Assembly (NCBI GenBank): GCA_030616365.1
Contig: JAUWXM010000005.1
Location: forward strand, 1-25,446
Length of the DNA stretch: 25,446 bases
Direction of reading: 5' to 3'
Source of the DNA: a bacterium
Lineage (GTDB): Bacteria; UBP18; UBA7526
Position numbers and translations under genes: made by a program. A model generated the notes under the pieces. It ran no database searches. It worked only from the letters and a program-made list of their open reading frames with translations, and was not told the origin of the DNA. Positions 7,255-14,617 of the stretch are shown in pieces; the first letter of the stretch is position 1, and each line of letters starts with the position of its first letter.

Positions 7255-8577
7255 TCACTCCAACAATTTCCCTATCAGTTCCACAGTTTGCTCTGATGCT
7301 CCTTGATGTTCTTTAACAATCCTTTGGGCCTTTTCGCCCAATCCCTCTCTTTCTTTAGCGTCCCTGAGAAGATTCAAGATTCTTTCCAATAGTTCTTCCT
7401 TATTCCTGACTTGAATTCCTCCCTTTCCTTCCAAGAGTAATCGAGCGCTCTCTGTAAAATTATGCATATAGAGACCAAAGATGGGCGCCTTACCTAAAGC
7501 AGCAGGCTCTAAGATATTGTGCCCCCCGATAGGAACCAGGCTCCCCCCCACAAAGACTATAGTTGCCAAAGAATAAACCTTTGCCAATTCACCGATAGTG
7601 TCGAGGAGAATGATCTGTGATCTGCCCGCCGAAGGCGAGGTCTCGCCCCTCTGGGGCGGATGATCTGTGATTTGTGATCGGCGAATATAAGAGAGATTTC
7701 TATTTTTACATAAGGACTCAACTTCTGGGATGCGTTCTGGGTGGCGGGGAGCAAGGATGAACTTTAAGTCTGGAAATTCTTCTTTTGCTTTTTGATAAAT
7801 ATCTAAGATGATTTCCTCTTCCCTGGAATGGGTGCTTCCGGCAACCAGAACCAGATCCTTTAGAGAGATCTTTAACTCTTCAGCCAATTTCTCCCTGTCT
7901 GGAATTTCGGTCTTCAGTCCATCAAACTTGACATTGCCCGTAGTATAGACCTTTTCCTCTGGAGCTCCTAAGGAGATAATTCGCTCTTTATCCCGTTCAG
8001 ACTGCATGCTGAATAGATCGATATTAGAGAGTACTCTTTTTAGAAAAGATTTTATTACTTTATAGCCTTTAAAAGAACTGGGTGAAATCCTACCATTAAC
8101 CACTGCAAGAGGAATTTCCCTTTTCTTTGTCTCTCTTATAAAATTGGGCCAGAGCTCGGTTTCGACCATGATGAAGAGTCTTGGTTGGATAACCTTCAAA
8201 ACTTTATTTACGATCCATTTAAAGTCTAAGGGAAAATAGATGATTTCCTTGGGATCAGAGACTGCCTTCCTGGCCATATCCTGACCGGTGTCCGTTACGG
8301 TAGAGATTAGAAAGCTATACTCCGGAAATCTCCTTCGCATAGCATCTATTATGGGAGAGGCAGCGATTACCTCTCCCACACTAACTGCGTGAACCCAGAT
8401 GATATCTTTATTCTTTAACTCAGGGATAAACCCCGCTCCTGTGTACAGGGGCGGGGTAAACCCCAGACGCTGCCTCAATCCCTTCTTATACTTCCCCTTA
8501 GTAACCATTCTGAATAGAAAATAGGGACTGGAAAAGAGCAAAAATAAAAATAATAAAATACTGTAAAGAAGATACAC
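7255..8577 (-). CDS. waaA: 3-deoxy-D-manno-octulosonic acid (Kdo) transferase
   Basis: A 440-residue WaaA/KdtA, a GT30 enzyme that adds Kdo to lipid IVA at the inner membrane. It has an N-terminal membrane helix (about 3-20), then WVHAVSVGEV with the presumed catalytic base Glu69. It continues with ISTVTDTGQDMA, METELWPNFI, VNGRIS, AGSTHSREEE, LAPRHPER and GGSLVPIGGHNILEP in the normal order. The start is GTG with AAGGTG just upstream. Residues about 299-322 (ITDHPPQRGETSPSAGRSQ) are an extra segment between the RHPER strand and the LLDTIGEL strand. That segment is encoded by a heptamer/double-hairpin repeat that has inserted in frame. The number of Kdo residues it adds cannot be told. Confidence 0.95.
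   Translation of the reverse strand: MYLLYSILLFLFLLFSSPYFLFRMVTKGKYKKGLRQRLGFTPPLYTGAGFIPELKNKDIIWVHAVSVGEVIAASPIIDAMRRRFPEYSFLISTVTDTGQDMARKAVSDPKEIIYFPLDFKWIVNKVLKVIQPRLFIMVETELWPNFIRETKKREIPLAVVNGRISPSSFKGYKVIKSFLKRVLSNIDLFSMQSERDKERIISLGAPEEKVYTTGNVKFDGLKTEIPDREKLAEELKISLKDLVLVAGSTHSREEEIILDIYQKAKEEFPDLKFILAPRHPERIPEVESLCKNRNLSYIRRSQITDHPPQRGETSPSAGRSQIILLDTIGELAKVYSLATIVFVGGSLVPIGGHNILEPAALGKAPIFGLYMHNFTESARLLLEGKGGIQVRNKEELLERILNLLRDAKEREGLGEKAQRIVKEHQGASEQTVELIGKLLE
7612..7682. repeat. Heptamer units flanking a double mini-hairpin, inside waaA
   Basis: Two 7-nt units (GATCTGT, GATCTGC) precede two adjacent hairpins: CGCC-GAA-GGCG at 7627-7637 and CGCCCC-TCT-GGGGCG at 7644-7658. Three further heptamers (GATCTGT, GATTTGT, GATCGGC) follow at 7662-7682. 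The same architecture with the same loops and different stems occurs at 15460-15488. The whole element is read through as coding sequence in waaA. Confidence 0.85.
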
Positions 8578-8609
8578 TTTTCACCTTGATAAATAACAAG
8601 GAAATAATA

Positions 8610-8658
8610 GTCCTATGTCCTAGGTCCTAAGTCGACTTTGGACATTGGACTTTGGACC
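8610..8658. repeat. Heptamer array in two inverted arms, unit GTCCTAN / TTGGACN
   Basis: Seven exact 7-nt steps: GTCCTAT, GTCCTAG, GTCCTAA, GTCGACT, TTGGACA, TTGGACT, TTGGACC. The second half is approximately the reverse complement of the first, centred on GTCGAC. It ends exactly at the stop codon of the DUF374 gene and fills most of the gap before waaA. Confidence 0.85.
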
Positions 8659-9303
8659 CTAAAGAAAGTAGTGGTCTGCTTCCTTTGTAAGGCTATTTAG
8701 GGTATTTTCTAATCTTATAGTCTTTTCTTTTATTATCTTCTGTGATGCTTTAGGTGGAACTCTAATCGGTTCCCCATATATGATTATTCCCCGGCTAAAA
8801 GGACGGGGAAGGATAAACTTGCTCCAGTTATCGAGATAGACCTTCTTTCTATTAGCATTGGAGCTCAAAGGGATAATAGGCATCTGAGTCTTCTGAGCGA
8901 GGCGAATTATTCCCGGCTTCGCTTTATAGATGGGGCCCCTCGGGCCATCGGGAGTAAAGGCACCATCGAAACCTTCCTTTAACTTCCTGGCCATCAGAAG
9001 AAGCGCCCTGCCTCCACCGCGCGATGTAGAACCGCGAAGGGTCCTACTCCCTAAGTGGTGGAGGATGCGGGCAAGATACTCACCATCACGATGCTTACTC
9101 ACTAAGGCATAGATACTCTGATTGCGCAGGTGATAGGTGGGTAGAAGCATCCTTCCATGCCAGAAGGCATAGATAACCCTCTCTCCCTTTTTATGAAGCC
9201 TTTCAGCAGTTTCCTCTCCCTTTACTTCTATTCTCAATGTCTTCCCTAAGAGAAGCACAAAGAGCCAACCGAGAAAAGACATTATTCTTGGAGAAAACTT
9301 CAT
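8659..9303 (-). CDS. DUF374 lysophospholipid-type acyltransferase (LpxJ-like)
   Basis: A 214-residue protein with an N-terminal membrane helix. It carries the DUF374 signatures FWHGRMLLPTY, SKHRDGEYLARIL, RGSTSRGGGRALL, TPDGPRGPIYKAKPGI and IIYGEPI. The family belongs to the LPLAT superfamily. A DUF374 member, LpxJ, is known as a non-canonical lipid A late acyltransferase in Campylobacter/Helicobacter. Position between msbA and waaA matches the arrangement familiar from delta-proteobacterial LPS operons and supports a lipid A role. It would be a fifth candidate late acyltransferase in this cluster. The assignment to LpxJ function is inference; the family call is firm. The ribosome-binding site is weak. 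Confidence 0.88.
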   Translation of the reverse strand: MKFSPRIMSFLGWLFVLLLGKTLRIEVKGEETAERLHKKGERVIYAFWHGRMLLPTYHLRNQSIYALVSKHRDGEYLARILHHLGSRTLRGSTSRGGGRALLLMARKLKEGFDGAFTPDGPRGPIYKAKPGIIRLAQKTQMPIIPLSSNANRKKVYLDNWSKFILPRPFSRGIIIYGEPIRVPPKASQKIIKEKTIRLENTLNSLTKEADHYFL

Positions 9304-9320
9304 CTTTCAATTCGCATCCT

Positions 9321-11210
9321 TTAATTTTCTCTGCGTCTTTTAGTTAGGTTCTGCGTTTCTGCGGTTGCAAATTGCATCTCATAGAGTCTCTTATAAAGTC
9401 CCCCTTTAGTTAGAAGTTCCTCATGAGTTCCCTTTTGAACAATCCTTCCCTTCTCAAGGACGATGATTTTGTCTGCATTCCTTATCGTTGATAATCGATG
9501 GGCGATGACGAAGGTCGTCCTTCCCTTCATCAGTTTATCCAGGGCCTCCTGAACCAATTTCTCTGCCTGGCTGTCTAAGGCACTTGTCGCCTCATCCATG
9601 ATGAGTATGGGTGGATTCTTCAATATAGCTCGGGCGATGGTCAATCTCTGCTTTTCACCGCCGGATAGCTTCGCCCCTCGCTCTCCAACAATGGTATCAT
9701 AGCCCTTTTCCGTGGCTCTGATGAAGTCATGGGCGTTGGCTGTCTTGGCAGCTCTAATGATGTCCTCTTCCTTGGCCTCTGGTTTTCCATAGGCGATGTT
9801 ATTCCTTATGGTATCATTGAATAAAAAAGTCTCCTGAGTGACGATGCCGATCTGGCCCCGTAAGGATTTGAGGGTTACTTTTCTTATGTCCTCTCCATCT
9901 ATGGTTATTTCGCCATCTGTTGGGTCATAGAATCTGGGAATGAGGTTCACCAGGGTTGTCTTCCCTACCCCCGTAGGACCAACCAAGGCCACGATCTCTC
10001 CCACTCCTGCCTCTAGGTCAATGTTCTTTAGAATCTCCTCCTTCTCATAAGAGAAGCCGACTTTCTTAAGCTCAATCCTCTCTTTTATCCTAGGTAGTTC
10101 TTTAGCGTCCTTTGCCTCTTTTACTGTGGGTTCGGTATCCAGGACTCTGAAGACCCTCTCTGCCGCTGCTAAACCCTGCTGGATCTCAATATTCACTTTA
10201 GAAAGTCTCTTTATGGGCTGGGCCATCATCCCTAAGGCAGCAACGAAAATGACAAAGAGGTCAAAGGTAATAATGCCCTCTATAACCTGCATACATCCAT
10301 ACCAGGCAATAACCGTAATACCCAAAACAGATACCAGTTCCGTTATGGGGGAAACTAAAACATCTCTTCTGGCCCACTTCATAAGGGTTCTAAAGAGGCT
10401 TCTGTTCTCCTGCCTGAACCTCTCGTTCTCTTTCTCCTCCATGGAGAAGGCCTGAACGATGTGAATCCCGGAGACTGTCTCCTGGAGGTTAGAATAGACG
10501 TTAGCCATCTTTTCCTGGGAACGAGTAGTTAGTTTCTTAATCCTTCTTCCCAAGCGAGCAACAGGTAAAGCAATAAAGGGAATAACGCATAGAAAGATCA
10601 GGGTCATCTTCCAATTAGCAGCAAGGGCAAGAATAAGATAGACAATGAGGAAGCAGGGCTGCAAAAGTAGATTCCTCAGGCCACTGGTGATGGAGCTCTG
10701 GACCGCTCCCGTATCGTAAGTAAGGCGAGAGACGATCTCACCAGAGCGCTTATCGGTAAAATAGCCTAAAGATAAAGAGGAGATGTGGCGGTAGAGGTCA
10801 TTCCGCAGGTCGATGACTACCCCCTGGCCAATATAACGCATAAGATACTCCTGACAGTAGTTACTTAGACCCTTAGCAAAAGTAGTAATTACCATAGCAA
10901 TAAGAATAAAGAGTAGGACCTCTTTTCTGGTATACTTTTCATAAAAATAGAGCAGTTTTTCCCGAGCCTTTCCCTTCCAGCTCTTCTGTAGTTTAACAAT
11001 ATAGTCAGGGATGAACTCCTCTTCTATTCCGGGCTCTTTGACCTCAAATAGGGCAACAGGTTTTGGGGAGAGAACCTTGCCCATCAGAGGAAGGCCTGTG
11101 ACGAGAGTAAAGCCAGAGAATATTGCCGCAAACCACATACAGATTAAAGCAACTAAGAAACGGCCCTTATATGGTCTAAGGTATCTTAATAGCCTTCTAT
11201 AGAGTCCCAT
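9321..11210 (-). CDS. msbA: Lipid A flippase, ABC transporter MsbA-type
   Basis: A 629-residue half-transporter with six predicted membrane helices fused to an ATPase domain. It flips core-lipid A across the inner membrane. Walker A GPTGVGKTT is at 411-419, the signature LSGGEKQR at 515-522, Walker B ILIMDEATSALD around 535-546 (catalytic Glu540), and the switch His lies in IAHRLS. The loop between the first two helices (about 47-95) is about 50 residues long and charged, longer than in E. coli MsbA. GAGGGGG precedes the ATG. The last residues (TQNLTKRRREN) are encoded by a low-complexity TCTGCGT-type repeat. Location among lpx genes makes lipid A the likely substrate, though the sequence alone cannot exclude another lipid. 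Confidence 0.92.
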   Translation of the reverse strand: MGLYRRLLRYLRPYKGRFLVALICMWFAAIFSGFTLVTGLPLMGKVLSPKPVALFEVKEPGIEEEFIPDYIVKLQKSWKGKAREKLLYFYEKYTRKEVLLFILIAMVITTFAKGLSNYCQEYLMRYIGQGVVIDLRNDLYRHISSLSLGYFTDKRSGEIVSRLTYDTGAVQSSITSGLRNLLLQPCFLIVYLILALAANWKMTLIFLCVIPFIALPVARLGRRIKKLTTRSQEKMANVYSNLQETVSGIHIVQAFSMEEKENERFRQENRSLFRTLMKWARRDVLVSPITELVSVLGITVIAWYGCMQVIEGIITFDLFVIFVAALGMMAQPIKRLSKVNIEIQQGLAAAERVFRVLDTEPTVKEAKDAKELPRIKERIELKKVGFSYEKEEILKNIDLEAGVGEIVALVGPTGVGKTTLVNLIPRFYDPTDGEITIDGEDIRKVTLKSLRGQIGIVTQETFLFNDTIRNNIAYGKPEAKEEDIIRAAKTANAHDFIRATEKGYDTIVGERGAKLSGGEKQRLTIARAILKNPPILIMDEATSALDSQAEKLVQEALDKLMKGRTTFVIAHRLSTIRNADKIIVLEKGRIVQKGTHEELLTKGGLYKRLYEMQFATAETQNLTKRRREN

Positions 11211-11248
11211 CTAAACCCCCTCTTATTCAGAAGTTAGAATAGCCCGTT

Positions 11249-11364
11249 TCTCGTCATACGTTGAAGGGTTACGCAGCTCGTTTCGGCCACTGTCTATCGT
11301 CGTTCGTAACAAGACGTAACCGTATTACGTAAAACGATACGAGTAGCGCAATCGCAACCGATTA
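11249..11364. repeat. CpG-rich interspersed element, copy A (core orientation 1)
   Basis: Begins TCTCGTCATACGTTG and ends AACCGATTA, exactly as the copy at 25021-25136. The 67-bp core (11277-11343), bounded by CTCGT and ACGAG, is the reverse complement of the core of that other copy; 58 of 61 aligned positions match. It fills the gap between msbA and lpxB. Its CpG content is clearly higher than that of the surrounding genes. Confidence 0.85.
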
Positions 11365-11378
11365 ACATAACCTGAAAC

Positions 11379-13457
11379 TTATGCTGTCCCACTGACTTCT
11401 TCTAAGGTCTTTAAGATATTCTGAGCGGCTCTTCTCGGTGCCCCAGGTTCTCCCAATTTCTCTTTTACCTTGGCCAGTTCGGCCTTCATTTCATTCAGTC
11501 TCTCAGCATCCTGTAAGATTTTTAAACAAGCATTTGCAATCCTTTTCGGTCTTGCCCCGTATTGCAGAAATTCAGGAACTACTTTTCTGCCCGCCACGAC
11601 ATTCACCAATCCGATGTAAGGAATTTTTAACAAGATCTTCGATAATAGCCAGGTGGTAAAATGAACCTTGTAGATAATAATCATGGGAAGGCCGAGACAG
11701 GCGTTTTCCAGGGTCGCTGACCCAGAGGCAACTAGGGCAAAGTCCATTATACTTCGGGCATCAAAGGTGGGATCCTCAACTACCTTAAGGGGAAGATTGC
11801 TCTTTTTTAATATGGTATCCACCCTTTCTCTAGAGAGGGTGGGAGCAAGGGGTAAGATAAACTGAGCATCTGGTATTCTTTTCTTTATTCTTTTTGCTGT
11901 CTCTACCATTACCTGAAGGAGACGCTTGATCTCCCCTTCCCTACTACCTGGTAAGAGGCCAATGGTGGGTTTATTCTGCTCAAGTTCAAATCTCTTATAG
12001 GCTTCTTCTTTGGGAAGAGCCGGTTTAACGATGTCCAGAAAGGGATGGCCGATAAAACTCACCGGGCAGCCCGCTTCTTCATAGATCTTCTCCTCAAAGG
12101 GAAGGATGACGACCATCTTTTTCACTAAATTGGTGATCTTCTTTATTCTTCTCTTTCCCCAGGCCCAGACCTGGGGACTGATATAATAGCTAACCGGGAT
12201 ATTCTTCTTCCTAGCCTTCTTGGCCACTCTCAAGTTGAACCCGGGATTATCAATTAAGATTATCCCCTGAGGCCTCTCCTTCTCCATGAGGTTATCCAAC
12301 TTCTTGAGGATTCTACGGAAGGTTTTGATATGTTTCAGAACCTCAATGACACCAACTACTGCTATCTGGGTAATATCAGAGACCAACCTCACCCCGGCCT
12401 TCTCCATCCTCCTCCCCCCAATCCCAAAGAGTTCTATCTCTGGAGAAAGTTTTCTTATCTCTTGGGTAAGATGGGCTCCCTGGAGATCGCCACTGGCCTC
12501 CCCGGCCAAGATCATGATCCTTCTCCTGGGCTTAATCTGACGAGATATCTCCCAAGCAATGGCCAGCGCCTCCCTCCCTGCTTCTCCGGAAACCAGGGGT
12601 TCCTGGCCTCTCTGAACGGCGCGAATAAAAGCCTCCAGCTCCAACTTTAAGGGTTCTATCTTCTTAATCTCTGGTTGGGAAGGGACGATCCTCGCCCCAC
12701 CATCCGAGGTAATCTCCCGACGATAGACTAAAAGTTCCTGATTGATATAATCTAAGGAGAGATAGGCATCCCTCTGAAATATCCTTATCTTCCTGGTCTC
12801 TTCTTTTGTCACCCGGCTGGCAGTGATATTTGCGATACAGCCATTCTCAAATGTGATTCGGACATTGGCGATATCTTCTTCTTGAGAGAGGACAGGTACT
12901 CCCACTGCTTCTATTTTCTCAACCGGTGAATTGACCAGGGAGAGGATGATATCGATGTCGTGGATCATGAGATCCATAACCACTCCTATGTTAGCCACCC
13001 GGGGCTTGAAGGGGCCCAAGCGGTGGCATTCTATGAACCTCGGTTCTTTAATCACCTTATTCAAAGCGGAGACCGCGGGATTGAATCTCTCAATATGGCC
13101 TACCTGCAAAACGAGTTTCTTCTTCTTCGCTAATCTAAGTAGTTCGTCTGCTTCTCCCAGAGTCTGGGTCATAGGCTTCTCAATCAGAATATGGATCCCA
13201 GCATTCAAGAAGTCCTTACTTATTCTATAATGGAGTTCTGTGGGAACGGCGATGCTTGCAACATCCACTCTTTTCAAGACTTGAGTATATTCTGTATAAG
13301 TAGAGGTTTTATATTCCTGGGCGATCCTTCTTGACCTCTCTTCGTCAATATCGACCACAGCTACCAGTTCCACATCAGACATCTCAGAGTAGATTCGAGC
13401 ATGATGCTGTCCCAAGTGTCCCACACCGATTACTGCTACTCTAACGGGCTTCGCCAT
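11379..13457 (-). CDS. lpxB: Fusion of Gfo/Idh/MocA (GnnA-like) oxidoreductase with lipid-A-disaccharide synthase LpxB
   Basis: A 692-residue protein. Residues 1 to about 312 are an NAD-dependent Gfo/Idh/MocA oxidoreductase: Rossmann motif GVGHLGQHHARI, EKP at 93-95, and the DLMIHDID block with His166. Residues 315-692 are a full-length LpxB (MILAGEASGDLQGAHL, SPQVWAWGKRR, GLLPGSREGEI, SGSATLENACLG), which joins UDP-diacylglucosamine and lipid X. There is essentially no linker. The start at 13457 has AAGGA upstream; in-frame codons further up come from a repeat. An internal ATG at 12515 with its own AGGAG could give free LpxB. Separate oxidoreductase and lpxB genes side by side are known in other LPS clusters. 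GnnA from Acidithiobacillus oxidises UDP-GlcNAc at C3 and is likewise encoded near lpxA/lpxB, but no GnnB aminotransferase is present here. Confidence 0.93.
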   Translation of the reverse strand: MAKPVRVAVIGVGHLGQHHARIYSEMSDVELVAVVDIDEERSRRIAQEYKTSTYTEYTQVLKRVDVASIAVPTELHYRISKDFLNAGIHILIEKPMTQTLGEADELLRLAKKKKLVLQVGHIERFNPAVSALNKVIKEPRFIECHRLGPFKPRVANIGVVMDLMIHDIDIILSLVNSPVEKIEAVGVPVLSQEEDIANVRITFENGCIANITASRVTKEETRKIRIFQRDAYLSLDYINQELLVYRREITSDGGARIVPSQPEIKKIEPLKLELEAFIRAVQRGQEPLVSGEAGREALAIAWEISRQIKPRRRIMILAGEASGDLQGAHLTQEIRKLSPEIELFGIGGRRMEKAGVRLVSDITQIAVVGVIEVLKHIKTFRRILKKLDNLMEKERPQGIILIDNPGFNLRVAKKARKKNIPVSYYISPQVWAWGKRRIKKITNLVKKMVVILPFEEKIYEEAGCPVSFIGHPFLDIVKPALPKEEAYKRFELEQNKPTIGLLPGSREGEIKRLLQVMVETAKRIKKRIPDAQFILPLAPTLSRERVDTILKKSNLPLKVVEDPTFDARSIMDFALVASGSATLENACLGLPMIIIYKVHFTTWLLSKILLKIPYIGLVNVVAGRKVVPEFLQYGARPKRIANACLKILQDAERLNEMKAELAKVKEKLGEPGAPRRAAQNILKTLEEVSGTA
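12523..12527 (-). promoter_or_regulatory. Internal Shine-Dalgarno at the LpxB start within the fusion gene
   Basis: AGGAG on the minus strand, followed by 7 nt and an in-frame ATG (12513-12515) that opens MILAGEASGD, the normal LpxB N-terminus. Spacing and sequence are ideal, and the product would be 378 residues, a normal LpxB length. Confidence 0.65.
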
Positions 13458-13484
13458 ACTTTTCCTTACCTTCGAATCAAAGAA

Positions 13485-13629
13485 TACAAGTTGACAAGCA
13501 TACAAGTTGACAAGGATACAAGTTAACAAGCAAAACTTGTCAACTAATCAACTTGTTGACTTATTAACTTATTGACTTATTGACTTATTAACTTGTTAAC
13601 TTATTGACTTATCAACTTATCAACTTGCC
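13485..13629. repeat. Octamer array in two inverted arms between lpxI and the lpxB fusion
   Basis: Three 16-nt units (TACAAGTTGACAAGCA type, 13485-13532) are followed by twelve 8-nt units of RACTTRTY type (13534-13629). The left units are two octamers each, in the opposite orientation (AACTTGTA on the other strand). The array overlaps the last base of the lpxI stop codon and takes up nearly the whole 171-nt gap. A transcript could fold the two arms together. Confidence 0.85.
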
Positions 13630-14492
13630 TATCTGACAACGATAGCAATTCCTGCCTGATTGGCCATCTCGATGAGCCGCTCTCTATCCAAGAGGACGGT
13701 CTTCCGAGCATCGATAGCTAAACAGGAAGCATTAATCTCTTTTAATGCCTTCAAGGTCTCTATGCCCACCACAGGTAGATCGAGCTGAATCTCACCCTCT
13801 TCTCTAGCGACCTTGACCACCACCGCTTTCTCCTTTGCCAGCCTTCCACCCCTTCTTATAGTCTCATCCGTCCCCTCGGCACTCTCCACTGCCAAAACGA
13901 CTCCATTCTTGACTACTATGGTAAGAGAGCTCATCTTCAAGACCTCGGCCATCTCGCCGGCCACCTTCTTGCCAAATTCGATATCCCGCATTTCATCCTG
14001 GGAAGGAGACCGCTTAGTGAGCATTCCCTCTTGAGGGATGAGGGGGGAGAGGAACTCCCGAGGATCGGCTACTCTTATACCTGCCTGGGCCAACTTATCC
14101 TTTAGCGCTCCTAATAGAGAATCATCGCTTTTATCCTTCAAACTAGTAAAAAGAGTTTTTGCCTCATCGTCTAATTTGAGATTAGTGAATAGAGACTCCT
14201 TTGATATCCTCCCTACCATAGCCAGTTCTTCAATCCCTTCTTCTTTCAATATCTTGATTAACTTCCCAAGCTCTCCTAAACCTATCCAGTGAACTTTTTC
14301 TATTTCCTTTTCTATTTTTAGAGAAACCTCACCCTTTATACCAATTGCTACCACTTCCCTTCCCTCTTTTCGAAGAGCCCGAATAAAGAAGAGGGGAAAC
14401 TTTCCCTTGCCGGCAATGAGTCCTATCTTTTTCACCCCGTTAGAAACAGGTCGCCTAAGGCGACCGTAATTTAGATCATTCCTCCGTTTCAT
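13629..14492 (-). CDS. lpxI: UDP-2,3-diacylglucosamine pyrophosphatase LpxI
   Basis: A protein of about 287 residues of the LpxI (formerly DUF1009) family. It hydrolyses UDP-2,3-diacylglucosamine to lipid X and replaces LpxH. The N-terminal KKIGLIAGKGKFPLFFIRAL, central LAMVGRISK and C-terminal LDLPVVGIETL (containing the conserved catalytic-region Asp) followed by CLAIDARKTVLLD are diagnostic. The ATG at 14492 has AAGGA 6 nt upstream. A GTG at 14435, directly before KKIGLIAG, matches the usual family N-terminus. The 19 residues between the two are partly encoded by a perfect hairpin (14449-14465) and may be either a repeat-derived extension or untranslated. It lies between lpxA and lpxB, as expected. 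No LpxH was seen. Confidence 0.92.
   Translation of the reverse strand: MKRRNDLNYGRLRRPVSNGVKKIGLIAGKGKFPLFFIRALRKEGREVVAIGIKGEVSLKIEKEIEKVHWIGLGELGKLIKILKEEGIEELAMVGRISKESLFTNLKLDDEAKTLFTSLKDKSDDSLLGALKDKLAQAGIRVADPREFLSPLIPQEGMLTKRSPSQDEMRDIEFGKKVAGEMAEVLKMSSLTIVVKNGVVLAVESAEGTDETIRRGGRLAKEKAVVVKVAREEGEIQLDLPVVGIETLKALKEINASCLAIDARKTVLLDRERLIEMANQAGIAIVVR
14449..14465. repeat. Perfect 7-bp hairpin near the lpxI start
   Basis: GGTCGCC-TAA-GGCGACC. It lies 14-30 nt upstream of the alternative GTG start of lpxI, and between the two candidate starts. It resembles the mini-hairpins at 7627-7658 and 15460-15488 in having a 3-nt loop and a GCC/GGC stem. Confidence 0.75.
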
Positions 14493-14523
14493 TTTCATTC
14501 CTTATTCTTTTTATTTTTGAACA

Positions 14524-14560
14524 AAGTGAGAAAACAAGGTTCTTGAGTGAAAGCGAAAGG
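14524..14560. repeat. 37-nt interspersed repeat, copy 2
   Basis: Thirty-five of 37 bases match the reverse complement of 1019-1055. It occupies the 119-nt gap between lpxA and lpxI. No other signal was found in this gap. Confidence 0.8.
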
Positions 14561-14617
14561 CTTCCTTATTTTCAAACATACTTTCTATCAAATTTGCTTT
14601 ATTATCTCTAACGGGAT

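Noticed and set aside
12400..12620. The oxidoreductase-LpxB fusion as a sequencing error
   Set aside because: The frame is open through the junction with sensible residues on both sides, so the sequence as given supports a true fusion. Reads would still be needed to exclude a lost stop.
13458..13529. A 24-residue N-terminal extension of the oxidoreductase
   Set aside because: It is encoded by the tandem repeat upstream. The Rossmann motif begins properly after the ATG at 13457, which has AAGGA before it.
13485..13629. A CRISPR-like array
   Set aside because: Units are 8 or 16 nt with no unique spacers, and there are no cas genes nearby. It is a simple tandem repeat in two arms.
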